A stretch of DNA of 64,000 nucleotides, from contig NZ_FOAR01000017.1 of assembly GCF_900109755.1 (NCBI RefSeq), positions 15,046 to 79,045 on the forward strand, written 5' to 3'. Positions within the stretch are counted from its first letter, which is position 1; each line of letters starts with the position of its first letter. The DNA comes from Pseudomonas agarici. Lineage in GTDB: Bacteria; Pseudomonadota; Gammaproteobacteria; Pseudomonadales; Pseudomonadaceae. The notes beneath the pieces were generated by a model, which did not search any database, had not been told where the DNA came from, and saw only the letters and a list, made by a program, of their open reading frames with translations. Below are positions 25,925-34,794 of this stretch, piece by piece. A program made the translations under genes and the position numbers.

Positions 25925-27367
25925 TCAGTCTTGCGGGTGTAGCTGGCGAAGCACCTCGCGCACCCGGTCCAGCGATGGCTGGATATCCAGGGTCTCGATG
26001 GAGCCGTAACCCATCAGCAGGCCGGTGCGCGGGGTGGCGGTGTGGTAGAAGGGCGCAAGCGAGTACAACCTGACCTCGACTTTCTTGGCCAGCTCAATCA
26101 GCAGTGGGATATTCAGTGCGCCCTTGTCGAGGATCGCCAGGTGGAAGCCGGCGGTGGAGTGGATGCGTTGGAACCAGGGTGAAAGGTCGCCGTCCAGCCG
26201 CTCGATCAGGTGTTCGCGACGGCTGGAGTAGGCCTTGTGGCAGCGTCGGATGTGCTTGAGCAGATAGCCGTCGACCATGAATTTAGCCAAGGCCCACTGG
26301 ATCAGCGTCGCGGTGTGCCAGTCGGTCAACTGTTTGGCCGAGATCAGCGCCTTGAGCAGGCCAGGCGGCGCCACCAGGTAACCCAGGCGCAATTCCGGCA
26401 GCAGGGTCTTGGAAAACGTTCCGACATAGGCGACCAGACCCTGTTGGTCGAGGCTTTGCAGGCAGTCGGTCGGTCGCCCCTCATAGCGGAATTCGCAGTC
26501 GTAGTCGTCCTCGATGATGATCGCTCCGAGGACGCGCGCGCGCTCCAACAAGGCCTGGCGGCGTTCCAGGCTCATGGGCATGCCGAGCGGGAACTGATGC
26601 GCCGGGGTCACGTAGATCAGCCGCGTGCCGTCGGGAATCAGCTCGACCCGGATGCCTTGATCATCCACCGGGACGCCGACCACAGTGGCGCCCTGAGCGG
26701 CGAATAACAGGCGCGCCGGTGGGTAGCCGGGGTCCTCGACGGCGACGGTGCAGCCGGGCTCGACCAGCACCCGGGCAATCAGATCGAGGGCCTGCTGGGC
26801 GCCGTTGGTCACCAGCAGGTCGTCGCTGTTGCACCGCACGCCACGGGAAAAGCCGATATGTCGGGCAATCGCTTCGCGCAGCATCGGGATACCTTCCGGC
26901 TGGCTGTACAAACCGTGCACCTGGGCAGTCTGGCGCAGGGCGAACAGCACGCTACGGCGCCATTCGTCATGGGGAAACTGATTCTTTCTGGTGGCCCCGC
27001 CCAGGTAGTCATAGCGCAGGGTGCCGATGGGGTGGTGCATCGGAAGCGGAATCGACGCCTCACGCCATTGCTTGATCACCGCCGCCCCGGCCAGTGCTTC
27101 GCGGTGCGTCCTGGGGCGGATCTGGGGAATATGCGAATTGACGAAGGTTCCGGCGCCGACTCGTCCGACCAGCAGGTTGTCGTAGGTCAACTGGGCATAG
27201 GCATCGGCCACGGTCTTGCGCGAGACCCCCAATTGCTCGGCGAGCAGGCGGGTGGGCGGTAACTGGGTGCCGGCAACCAACTGGCCTTGGGTGATGGCGG
27301 TGCGTAGTTGTTCGGTGATTTGTCGGGCCAGGTCGCGACGACCCTCGAGATTGATATGTAATTCCAT
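25925..27367 (-). CDS. MocR/PdxR-type regulator (GntR helix-turn-helix plus aminotransferase domain)
   Basis: A 480-residue fusion of an N-terminal GntR winged helix (about residues 1-75; QLPPTRLLAEQLGVSRKTVADAYAQL) and a class-I aminotransferase-like domain. PLP-site features are visible: IIEDDYDCEFRYEG with the cofactor-contacting Asp and Tyr, and the Schiff-base Lys in VGTFSKTLLPELRLGY. Such proteins sense PLP or its adducts with amines rather than acting as enzymes. It is divergent from a carboxymuconolactone-decarboxylase-like gene across a spacer with a direct repeat that could be its operator. ATG 27367 begins the conserved MELHINLEGRRDLARQI; upstream in-frame codons have no better site. 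Confidence 0.9.
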   Translation of the reverse strand: MELHINLEGRRDLARQITEQLRTAITQGQLVAGTQLPPTRLLAEQLGVSRKTVADAYAQLTYDNLLVGRVGAGTFVNSHIPQIRPRTHREALAGAAVIKQWREASIPLPMHHPIGTLRYDYLGGATRKNQFPHDEWRRSVLFALRQTAQVHGLYSQPEGIPMLREAIARHIGFSRGVRCNSDDLLVTNGAQQALDLIARVLVEPGCTVAVEDPGYPPARLLFAAQGATVVGVPVDDQGIRVELIPDGTRLIYVTPAHQFPLGMPMSLERRQALLERARVLGAIIIEDDYDCEFRYEGRPTDCLQSLDQQGLVAYVGTFSKTLLPELRLGYLVAPPGLLKALISAKQLTDWHTATLIQWALAKFMVDGYLLKHIRRCHKAYSSRREHLIERLDGDLSPWFQRIHSTAGFHLAILDKGALNIPLLIELAKKVEVRLYSLAPFYHTATPRTGLLMGYGSIETLDIQPSLDRVREVLRQLHPQD

Positions 27368-27495
27368 GGGAGGGCTCGTTGAAAGGGGAAAAGCAGTTCG
27401 CAATGGGGGCGCAGTTTAGCCTGCCGTGCCCAGAGGGGCATCCGTTGCGCGGACCAGGGCGATTGGCTCCCGGTTTTTTTAATAAATTGGCTATT

Positions 27496-27516
27496 TGGTC
27501 TGATGCTCAATGGTCT
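27496..27516. promoter_or_regulatory. Direct-repeat operator candidate TGGTCT-N9-TGGTCT
   Basis: TGGTCT occurs at 27496-27501 and 27511-27516 in the same orientation, 15 bases apart, between the divergent MocR and CMD-like genes. MocR-family regulators often bind direct repeats in such spacers. Confidence 0.5.
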
Positions 27517-27554
27517 TAACGTAGTACCGTCTTTAACGGATTAAGAGTTATGTT

Positions 27555-27995
27555 ATGCAACCTCGTCTTGATTTCTACGCCGCTTCCCCAGATGCCTTGA
27601 AAGCCATGTTGGCCCTGGAAAACGCAGTCAGCAAATTGCCCCTGGAAAAGTCCCTGATAGACTTGGTGAAGATGCGTGCTTCGCAGATCAACGGCTGCGC
27701 CTTTTGCCTCGACATGCACGGCACCCACGCACGTAAAGCCGGGGAAACCGAACGGCGCCTCTACACGCTCTCGTCCTGGCGTGAAACGCCGTTCTTTACC
27801 CCCCGCGAACGCGCAGCCTTGGCCTGGACCGAATCCCTGACCCTGATCAGCGAGACCCACGCATCGGACGAGGACTATGCACTACTTTGTGCCGAGTTCA
27901 GCCCAATGGAAATGGTCGACCTGAGCGTGGCCATCGGCACCATCAATAGCTGGAATCGCCTGGCCATCGGCTTTCGCAAAATGCCGGTCGAGTGA
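27555..27995 (+). CDS. Carboxymuconolactone decarboxylase / AhpD-like protein
   Basis: A 146-residue CMD-family protein with the redox motif C-x-x-C followed by His (GCAFCLDMHGTHARKAGE, about residues 49-66). This marks the alkylhydroperoxidase AhpD-like core rather than true CMD decarboxylases. The likely role is thiol-based peroxide or aldehyde detoxification in the cytosol; the exact substrate is unknown. It begins MQPRLDFYAASPDALKAM at ATG 27555, with a weak AAGAG site. It is divergent from a MocR regulator and is probably its target. A strong terminator follows. Confidence 0.88.
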   Translation: MQPRLDFYAASPDALKAMLALENAVSKLPLEKSLIDLVKMRASQINGCAFCLDMHGTHARKAGETERRLYTLSSWRETPFFTPRERAALAWTESLTLISETHASDEDYALLCAEFSPMEMVDLSVAIGTINSWNRLAIGFRKMPVE

Positions 27996-28028
27996 TGCTG
28001 GTTGCGATGGGCTGAGCGGCGCGAACCT

Positions 28029-28070
28029 ATGCCAGGGAAATTGTTGCCCTGGCATTTGTCCGGCTTTTTT
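28029..28070 (+). terminator. Rho-independent terminator of the CMD-like gene
   Basis: The 9-bp stem atgccaggg / ccctggcat (28029-28037 and 28047-28055) with a nine-base loop is followed after a short gap by TTTTTT at 28065-28070. Confidence 0.7.
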
Positions 28071-28118
28071 CCCTTGCTTGAGCGCTGGTTGGCGCTTGCC
28101 TAAAATACTCAGCGGCGA

Positions 28119-28892
28119 CTACCTTGAGGCGTACAGATAGGCTCTCGGAGTAGTCCCCGTCATTTGCCGAAAAAAGCCGATGAAGCTGCTATCGTTGGCA
28201 AACTCCAGTTCATAGGCAACGTAGGCAATATTGCGTCCGGTGGCGAGCAGTTCGATCGCCCGCATCAACCGCCACTGCTGGCGCCACTGCTGATAGCCCA
28301 TACCGGTTTCGCGCACGAAGATGCGACCGATGGTCTTGCTGCTGGCACCGACTCGGGTGACCAATACCTGAAGTTCGGGCGGTAATTGCTCCAGCGACAC
28401 CAGCAGGGGGGCCAGACGCTTGTCCTGAGGCAGGGGCAGCAGCATCGGCTGGCGCGGCGCCTCACGGATCTCCTCGAGGCACAGGCCCAGCAGGTGAGAG
28501 GGCTTGCCCCGGCTCCAGTCGGTATCGAAGGCCATCAGGGTCATGGGCTCCAATACCGCCCGAAGCAGCGGGCCAACTTCGATGATCGTGATCTGGTCCG
28601 GCAGCCCGCTAAGCAGTTCGGGGGCCAGGTACAGTGAGCGATAGTCCACGGTCTGCTGCATCACTGCTCGATGTTCCACGCGAGGCGGTATCCAAGCCGC
28701 CCGGGACGGCGGCAGGAGGCAGAGTTGGTTGGCCAGCGTGATGCGCGAACAGCCCTGGCGGGTAAACAGCAGTTGCCCGCGACGATGACAATGCCGACCC
28801 GAATCATGGTCCCCCAGACGTGCTGCAATACCGATGACCGGGGCGGCCAGAGTATCGGGGTTGAATGTCGCCTGGGCGTCGAGCCATGCCAT
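28119..28892 (-). CDS. AraC-family transcriptional regulator
   Basis: A 257-residue regulator with an N-terminal cupin-like sensor (HDSGRHCHRRGQLLFTRQG, WIPPRVEHR) and a C-terminal AraC DNA-binding domain (TRVGASSKTIGRIFVRETGMGYQQWRQQWRLMRAIELLA, then IAYVAYELEFANDSSFIGFFRQMTGTTPRAY). The architecture resembles E. coli NimR/YeaM-type regulators that control a divergent exporter. It faces a Bcr/CflA-like MFS gene across about 97 bases with a 7-bp direct repeat immediately upstream of this start. It probably responds to a small molecule exported by that pump. Confidence 0.88.
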   Translation of the reverse strand: MAWLDAQATFNPDTLAAPVIGIAARLGDHDSGRHCHRRGQLLFTRQGCSRITLANQLCLLPPSRAAWIPPRVEHRAVMQQTVDYRSLYLAPELLSGLPDQITIIEVGPLLRAVLEPMTLMAFDTDWSRGKPSHLLGLCLEEIREAPRQPMLLPLPQDKRLAPLLVSLEQLPPELQVLVTRVGASSKTIGRIFVRETGMGYQQWRQQWRLMRAIELLATGRNIAYVAYELEFANDSSFIGFFRQMTGTTPRAYLYASR

Positions 28893-28894
28893 GG

Positions 28895-28922
28895 ATTGTC
28901 CGATTTCAGTAGTTTATTGTCC
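28895..28922. promoter_or_regulatory. Direct repeat ATTGTCC, 21 bases apart, in the araC/MFS spacer
   Basis: ATTGTCC at 28895-28901 and 28916-28922 are in the same orientation and two helical turns apart, the layout usual for AraC-family sites. Confidence 0.45.
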
Positions 28923-28989
28923 TAATTTGAATAATACGCCAACTGTACTTTCTTAGAATCGCGCTCAGCCTTTCAAGGAGTGCATGTTC

Positions 28990-30135
28990 ATGAAATTTAA
29001 TGGCCAGTTGGCCCTGGCGATCGCCTTGCTGATGTTTCCGCAGATTGCCCAGAGTATTTTCAGCCCGGCCCTGGCGGACATCGAGCGAGTCCTGGAAGTG
29101 GGGGTGGCGTCGGCTTCGCGCATGTTCTCAGTGTATTTCCTGGCCTTTGCCTTCGGGGTGGTGGTGTGGGGCCTGGCCTGTGACTGGATCGGCCGGCGGC
29201 CATCGCTGCTCGCCGGACTCGTCGTGTATCTGCTAGCGATATGCCTGGCCTTGAGCACCACCAGTTTCAGTGTTTTCCTGATCTCTCAGGCATTCGCGGC
29301 CTTCGGCGTGGCGGCCTGTTCAGTGGTGACCCAGACGGTGCTGCGTGATAGCTTTCGAGGGACGGAATTGGCTCAGGTGTTTTCGTTGGTGGGCATGGCT
29401 CTGGCGGCGAGCCCGGCTATTGGCCTGTTTACCGGCGCTAGCCTCGTGGCCGGCTTTGGCTATCACGGGGTGCTATACGGCCTGCTGGGCCTGGCATTGC
29501 TGCTGTTCGGCGTGTCGGCCCGGCAACTGTCGGAAACCCGTCCGACACTGGTTGTCACGCCGCCGCTGTTCGCCACCTCGGTGGACCTGTTCCGGGACCT
29601 CGGTGTCTGGCGCTCGGCGCTGCTGGTCGCGGCGTTCAACATCGCCCTCTTCAGCTACTACAGTCTGGCGCCTTTTATGTTCCAGCGATTAGGGCTTGGC
29701 GGCGAGCTGTTCGGCTACAGCGGCGTGATCCTGGCTTTGGGATCGGGTTGCGGCGCTTGGCTGAACAAGCGCCTACTGCACCGTGGCTGGGCTGGCGAAC
29801 GGTTGGTCGGGCTGGCGTCGCGGCTGATGCTAGGAGCGGGCGTTGCGGTGTGGGGGCTGCAAGACAGCGGGCTGTTCGTTCTGCCGATGATGGCGATCGT
29901 GCTGGGGTTCGGACTGGCAATCCCTAACATCCTCGGCGGTGCCCTGGCGGCTTATTCCGACCGCCAAGGTACCGCCGGGGCGTTATTCGGCCTGATGTAT
30001 TATCTGATGATTGGCGCCGGGTTGATGGGGAGCGCCTGGAGCCAGGACTTGGGTGCCAGCCTGTTGTTCTGCGGGGCAACGGCGTGGGTACTGACCTTTC
30101 GGTGGCGGTTTCCACGGGGCGGTGCCAGCCACTGA
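28990..30135 (+). CDS. MFS drug-efflux transporter, Bcr/CflA type
   Basis: A 381-residue major-facilitator protein with about 12 hydrophobic helices. Helix 1 carries ALLMFPQIAQSIFSPALADI, and the loop 2-3 motif reads DWIGRRP, both typical of Bcr/CflA multidrug exporters. Helix 4/5 has SVVTQTVLRDSFRG. ATG 28990 is chosen because AAGGAG ends nine bases before it, while ATG 28984 would have only three bases of spacing. It is divergent from an AraC regulator that probably controls it. The substrate is unknown. Confidence 0.87.
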   Translation: MKFNGQLALAIALLMFPQIAQSIFSPALADIERVLEVGVASASRMFSVYFLAFAFGVVVWGLACDWIGRRPSLLAGLVVYLLAICLALSTTSFSVFLISQAFAAFGVAACSVVTQTVLRDSFRGTELAQVFSLVGMALAASPAIGLFTGASLVAGFGYHGVLYGLLGLALLLFGVSARQLSETRPTLVVTPPLFATSVDLFRDLGVWRSALLVAAFNIALFSYYSLAPFMFQRLGLGGELFGYSGVILALGSGCGAWLNKRLLHRGWAGERLVGLASRLMLGAGVAVWGLQDSGLFVLPMMAIVLGFGLAIPNILGGALAAYSDRQGTAGALFGLMYYLMIGAGLMGSAWSQDLGASLLFCGATAWVLTFRWRFPRGGASH

Positions 30136-30187
30136 GTTCGGTGCTCATGAAGACGGCAGCAAAGTGCTGAAGGACTGCACCAGTGGC

Positions 30188-30295
30188 CTAACACAATTTC
30201 AGCCCGTCGATGATCAGCGCGAAGTTAACGAAGCCGATAAACATTATATTCAGCTTTTCAAAGCGGGAAAAAATATGCGCAATCCTTTCAACTGT
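30188..30295 (-). pseudogene. Transposase C-terminal remnant (IS5-like)
   Basis: The minus-strand frame reads TVERIAHIFSRFEKLNIMFI followed by GFVNFALIIDGLKLC and a stop, the kind of tail seen in IS5-family transposases. An in-frame stop (30298-30296) lies just before it, and nothing transposase-like is found further up, so only about 35 codons survive. No terminal inverted repeats were identified. It marks an old insertion or deletion boundary between the MFS gene and the second MocR gene. Confidence 0.45.
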
Positions 30296-30366
30296 CTAAA
30301 TAGGCACGCCACTTCATAGTGTTGCAAAGGTGACTGCAAAGGAGTGACCGTCTGATGGGGAACTGG

Positions 30367-31773
30367 TCAGACTCCTATCATTTGACCAAGCAGCGTGGCC
30401 AGGAATAAGGCCTGCTCGCGGTCTTTTATGTTAGTGAAACCTAGCAGCAAGCCAGGTTCGGTGGGTGCCTCCAGGTACCAGTCGGAGAGGGCATGAACAT
30501 TCAAACCAGCGCTTTTTGCCTTAGCGGCCATGGCGCGATCATCCGTACCTTCAGGCAGACGCGTCACCAGGTGCATCCCCCCGACCTGATGGTCGATCGA
30601 CAGGCGAGCCCCCAGGGCGCTGGTCAACGCAGCCACCAGTAAGCCTCGTCGAGCTGCATAGAGGTTGCGCATTTTTCTCAAATGACGTGCGAAGTGGCCT
30701 TCATTGATGAAGTGGGCCGTAGTGACCTGCCATAGTTGAGGGCAATGGCTATGCATCATGTCGGTGATCTGAGCGAATCGGCAAACAAGATTTTTTGGGA
30801 CTACCAGGTAGGCCAGCCGCAAGCCAGGTAACAGCACTTTGCTGAAAGTGCCGCAATACAGGACTCGATCATAGGTATCCAGACTTTTCAAGGCCGGGAG
30901 GGGGCGTCCTAGATAGCGATATTCGCTGTCATAGTCGTCTTCGATAATCCAGCTTTGTTGCTGGTGAGCCCAAGCCAGCAAATTCTGGCGGCGGGGCATC
31001 GACATCGCAACACACAGCGGACTTTGGTGGGTCGGCGTTACCACAGCAAAGCGTGCATTGCAGGCTCGTTGTATACCGGACTCTACGATCATTCCTTGAT
31101 CATCGACAGGAACGGGAACGAGGTTGGCTCCAGCCTCACGCAGAAAATGATGGGCAGCCAGGTAACCGGGGTCTTCGACCCAGCAGTGATCTGCACTATG
31201 CAGCAGGCTTCTACAGATCAAATCAAGGCAAGCTCGATAGCCTGCGACGATAAAAACCTGCTCTGGTGAACAGCCGATGCCACGTGAAACACCCAGATAA
31301 CCGGCGACTGCGTTGCGCAAAGAAACATGTCCTTTGGCATCGGGATAAATCAAACCATCAGTGGCAGAGTGGCGCAGTACTCGATAGGCCAGACGGTTCC
31401 ATAACTTGCTCGGAAAGGCATCTAGCGCCGGCAGCCCCATTTGCAGTGGCTGTGGAGGTTCGCCTGTATGTATCAGGGGCTGTTGGGGGGATTGCGATTT
31501 TGTCGAAAGCGATTTAAGTGGGGCTGATCTAATTTGGGGAGAGACAACTGTCCCGGCGGCCCCGCGTGTCATGAGATAACCCTCGCCTATCAATAATTGA
31601 TAAGCTGCCTCAATTGTTCCATGAGCCAAATTGAGTTCCGAGGCCAGCGCCCGTATGGAGGGCACGCGGTCGCCAGGCTTGAGGCGACCTTCTGTGATTG
31701 AGTCACGAAAGCGCGAGTAGATCTGCCGAAACAACGGTGGATTCTCACTCTCATGCGGAGTGTTTTTATTCAT
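30367..31773 (-). CDS. Second MocR/PdxR-type regulator
   Basis: A 468-residue GntR-aminotransferase fusion. The winged helix (about residues 15-80) contains GDRVPSIRALASELNLAHGTIEAAYQLL; the aminotransferase-like part has IIEDDYDSEYRYLG and the PLP-lysine motif CGTFSKVLLPGLRLAY. It differs clearly from the MocR at 25925-27367 in sequence, and its DNA is visibly less GC-rich than the neighbours, suggesting separate acquisition. It is divergent from a polytopic membrane protein across about 185 bases, which is the likely target. An IS scar lies just downstream. Confidence 0.88.
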   Translation of the reverse strand: MNKNTPHESENPPLFRQIYSRFRDSITEGRLKPGDRVPSIRALASELNLAHGTIEAAYQLLIGEGYLMTRGAAGTVVSPQIRSAPLKSLSTKSQSPQQPLIHTGEPPQPLQMGLPALDAFPSKLWNRLAYRVLRHSATDGLIYPDAKGHVSLRNAVAGYLGVSRGIGCSPEQVFIVAGYRACLDLICRSLLHSADHCWVEDPGYLAAHHFLREAGANLVPVPVDDQGMIVESGIQRACNARFAVVTPTHQSPLCVAMSMPRRQNLLAWAHQQQSWIIEDDYDSEYRYLGRPLPALKSLDTYDRVLYCGTFSKVLLPGLRLAYLVVPKNLVCRFAQITDMMHSHCPQLWQVTTAHFINEGHFARHLRKMRNLYAARRGLLVAALTSALGARLSIDHQVGGMHLVTRLPEGTDDRAMAAKAKSAGLNVHALSDWYLEAPTEPGLLLGFTNIKDREQALFLATLLGQMIGV

Positions 31774-31958
31774 TTGAATGTCCTAGTCATTTTGATCATT
31801 TTTGACTCTATGGGGTGGGCTACTGGCAGAGTAATGTTTCTCTACGTTATTTCCATCGCAATGGTTGATTACCCAGACCGGTGGAGCAGCGATTTTTCCC
31901 CAACTAATGCGCAAACGACTTGCAGGACATTTATGTTCTCCGGTCGTTGGAGAATAAG

Positions 31959-33023
31959 ATGCTCTATAACCCAAGGCTGGATAGCTCAATGGTCAGCAGT
32001 GGCTCCGTGCGATCCCTTGATGCCAAGGTGGTGATATGGATACCGGCGGTGAGTGCCGCACTCTACCCGTGGATTCTCGATGCATTCCATTGGGTGGTAG
32101 CCCCCGCCGAAGGGAAAAGTGACCCGTTGTCGGCAAACGCTCTCCTCGCCGCTGCTCTGCTGTTGATCGCCGCATTTGCCGTGCCCTTGATCTGTTTGAT
32201 GACGGCCGGAAGCACAACTCATGCGGCCTCGGGGGAAAGCACCCGTGCCCGGCGATTGGCGTTGTTGGCGGTTGCCGCTCCTACGCTGTATGTGTTTTTT
32301 GGCGTGCTTACCTATATGGCTGGCAGCAAGATCGCGGATACCTGGATATGGTCGCCGGCGTGGTTGTTGTTGGGGTATTGGGCATCGCGAAAAGGTGCGC
32401 CCGGCACACGTTCACAAGTACAACCGTCCTCGCGTTTGCGTGTGGTGCACGGTATCGCTGGCGCAATAACCGCGCTCTACGTTCTATTTCATATCTTCAA
32501 TCATTTGTTCGGGCTGATAAGCCCCCAAGCGCATGCCGCCGTGATGGACATGGGCCGCACAGTCTATAGAGCGGCAGCTATCGAACCGTTGTTGGTGGCG
32601 GTCATGTTGTTTCAGATTGTCAGCGGCCTGCGACTGGCATGGACATGGACAGAAACGAAGGCTGATCGTTATCGGGTTTTTCAGGTTGCGTCAGGTGTGT
32701 TCATGTCGATGTTTATTCTCGGCCACATGAATTCAGTGTTCATTTATGCACGGACTTTTCTCAATATTCCCACCGACTGGGCATTCGCCGCCGGACTGCC
32801 TGCCGGTCTGATACATGACGCCTGGAATATTCGTCTGCTGCCTCATTACGCGCTGGGCGTGTTCTTTGTGCTGACTCACCTGTTTTCAGGGTTACGCGTG
32901 GTGCTTCTCGCGCATAGGGTCGATGAGTCTCGTGCCAATCGGATTGGGTGGTTGGGCGCTGGAATAAGCTTGCTGATTTCGGCGGCGATTATGAGCGGCA
33001 TGACTGGATTGCGGTTGATCTGA
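31959..33023 (+). CDS. Polytopic membrane protein with haem-b-like histidines (unknown function)
   Basis: A protein of about 354 residues with eight or nine hydrophobic helices. Helices in the second half carry regularly placed His residues: VVHGIAGAITALYVLFHIFNHLFG, MFILGHMNSVF, LLPHYALGVFFVLTHLF. This is similar in style to succinate dehydrogenase/fumarate reductase cytochrome-b subunits, so haem binding is possible but unproven. No catalytic flavoprotein or iron-sulphur subunit is adjacent. ATG 31959 has TGGAG six bases upstream; ATG 31989 is an alternative. It is divergent from a MocR regulator. Confidence 0.7.
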   Translation: MLYNPRLDSSMVSSGSVRSLDAKVVIWIPAVSAALYPWILDAFHWVVAPAEGKSDPLSANALLAAALLLIAAFAVPLICLMTAGSTTHAASGESTRARRLALLAVAAPTLYVFFGVLTYMAGSKIADTWIWSPAWLLLGYWASRKGAPGTRSQVQPSSRLRVVHGIAGAITALYVLFHIFNHLFGLISPQAHAAVMDMGRTVYRAAAIEPLLVAVMLFQIVSGLRLAWTWTETKADRYRVFQVASGVFMSMFILGHMNSVFIYARTFLNIPTDWAFAAGLPAGLIHDAWNIRLLPHYALGVFFVLTHLFSGLRVVLLAHRVDESRANRIGWLGAGISLLISAAIMSGMTGLRLI

Positions 33024-33269
33024 GTCTCGGACTTTTTTGCGATGCGGACCAGAGCCCCCCATAACTGTCGAAGTCAGTCCAGTACGTTTTGACTTCGCCT
33101 GAAAAAAGGGCGATCTCATGGCCACAAGTGCCATGGACCTTTCAACGAGTCCCGCTTCCGGCAAGGTCATCATGTATTCGATTGCTACGGTGTTGATATT
33201 CGATGGAATGAATTGCGGCTACTAATAGGAAGCATTACTATTCACGCCCCGCCTTCATAGCCCATCGCC

Positions 33270-33770
33270 ATGAACCTCCAGCCACCCCGAACACCCGGTT
33301 TTTTCGAGCATTACGAAGAGTTGATCGGCACTTGGACTCGCCGACTGAGAAACCGTCAACAAGCCGAAGACCTGGCCCATGATACCTTTGTGCGGGTGTT
33401 GGAAAGCACTGCTGGCGGCGTCGCGCAACCACGCGCCTATCTGCATCAGACCGCGCGCAATATCGCGGTGGATGCCTATCGTCGCGAAGACCGGCGCGGT
33501 GCCCTCGAACTGGAAGCGATTCATCACAGTGCGCCGCCCAGCGGTGACCCGGAGCATTTCATGCATGCCATCCAGCTTGCCGACTCCATCGAGCAGGCAC
33601 TGGGCGAACTGCCCGTCAACTGTCGCAAGGCGTTTATCTGGCAAAAGATCGAGGGCTTGACTCAGGCAGAAATCGCCAAACGTCTCGGGTTGTCCAAGAA
33701 TATGGTGGAGAAGTATATGATCCGCACCTTGCGGCATCTGCGTGATCGCCTGGATGAACCGGATCAATGA
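33270..33770 (+). CDS. fecI: FecI-type ECF sigma factor
   Basis: A 166-residue ECF sigma factor. Region 2: NRQQAEDLAHDTFVRVLES and YLHQTARNIAVDAYRRED; region 4: IEGLTQAEIAKRLGLSKNMVEKYMIRTLRHLRDRL. It is followed by fecR and fecA, so it should drive the receptor gene when the receptor signals ligand binding through FecR. The upstream 90 bases are AT-rich with a weak Fur-like stretch (around 33220-33245) that I would not call a site on its own. Confidence 0.92.
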   Translation: MNLQPPRTPGFFEHYEELIGTWTRRLRNRQQAEDLAHDTFVRVLESTAGGVAQPRAYLHQTARNIAVDAYRREDRRGALELEAIHHSAPPSGDPEHFMHAIQLADSIEQALGELPVNCRKAFIWQKIEGLTQAEIAKRLGLSKNMVEKYMIRTLRHLRDRLDEPDQ

Positions 33771-33810
33771 AGGACAAGGCGATGCAAGTTCCACCCGGAC
33801 AGGACTTTCC

Positions 33811-34791
33811 ATGATGGATACCGGTGATTGCCCACGCGATCCCGCCACGGTTCGCGATGAAGCCGCGACTTGGTTCGTGCGGATGCAGGAGGCGCCGTTG
33901 AGCGCTGAACAACAGGCGCAGTTCCAGGCCTGGTGCCAGGAACATCCGCTGCACCAGAATGAATTCGATTTGCTCCAGGGACTGTGGAGCACCACCGACC
34001 TGGTGCCCCGGGCGCGCCTGCAGGCCCTCGGCGATGCGCCTCCAGCGCGGAGCGGGCGTCGGTTGGTACGCTATGCGGTCGCTGCCGGGGTGGTGGCGGT
34101 CGCTCTGGGACTGGGTCTGTTCAGCGGCTTGAACCATCCTGCGCCCTACAGCGCCACATTCGCTACGGTGCTCGGCGAGCGCCGGCAGGTCGCCTTGCCT
34201 GATGGCTCAGTCATCGAGCTTAACAGTCGCAGCCGAGTGCGCGTGAGTTACGAGCAGGACCGGCGCAATGTCGAGCTGGAGGAAGGCGAGGCGATGTTCG
34301 GCGTCAAGCACGACAGCCACCGACCGTTTGTGGTGTTGGCCGGGGCCGGCAAGGTGACGGTCACCGGGACGCGCTTCGACGTGCGCCGCGATCCGACGCA
34401 AGTCCATGTGGTCGTGGAGGCCGGGACGGTCAGGGTCCAGGGGCGTGATGCCCGCGACGCTGATTTTGTCACCCTCACCGCCGGCCTCGGTACGCGGGTC
34501 AATGCCCAGGGTCAGGTCGAAGTCGCGCAGACAGTCAATCCCGAGGAACTGCTGGCCTGGCGCAGCGGCAAGCTGATGTTCAGCAATGCCAGCCTGGCCG
34601 ATGTGGTGGGGCAGGTTTCGCGTTACCGGGACAAGCCGTTGAGCGTCGCCACCCCGGCGGTCGGCAACCTGCGTCTGACCAGCGTGTTCAAGGTCAACGA
34701 TACCGACGCCTTGCTCAAGGCCCTGCCGAGCATCCTGCCGGTGGCGGTCAGGAGCCGTGCCGACGGCAGCCAGGAAATATTTGCAAAATAG
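33811..34791 (+). CDS. fecR: FecR-type anti-sigma/sigma regulator
   Basis: A 326-residue inner-membrane signal transducer. The N-terminal cytosolic domain (DEAATWFVRMQEAPLSAEQQ and EHPLHQNEFDLLQGLW, about residues 12-65) binds the sigma factor. A single transmembrane helix follows (YAVAAGVVAVALGLGLFSGL, about 86-105), then the periplasmic FecR domain (LPDGSVIELNSRSRVRV, VEAGTVRVQG) and a C-terminal region (LLAWRSGKLMFSNASLADVV) that contacts the receptor's signalling domain. ATG 33811 has AGGA six bases upstream. It lies 40 bases after fecI and just before a candidate ECF promoter for fecA. Confidence 0.92.
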   Translation: MMDTGDCPRDPATVRDEAATWFVRMQEAPLSAEQQAQFQAWCQEHPLHQNEFDLLQGLWSTTDLVPRARLQALGDAPPARSGRRLVRYAVAAGVVAVALGLGLFSGLNHPAPYSATFATVLGERRQVALPDGSVIELNSRSRVRVSYEQDRRNVELEEGEAMFGVKHDSHRPFVVLAGAGKVTVTGTRFDVRRDPTQVHVVVEAGTVRVQGRDARDADFVTLTAGLGTRVNAQGQVEVAQTVNPEELLAWRSGKLMFSNASLADVVGQVSRYRDKPLSVATPAVGNLRLTSVFKVNDTDALLKALPSILPVAVRSRADGSQEIFAK

Positions 34792-34794
34792 ATT

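Noticed and set aside
33215..33250. Fur box before fecI
   Set aside because: The stretch is AT-rich but matches the Fur consensus only weakly, unlike the clear site at prrF.
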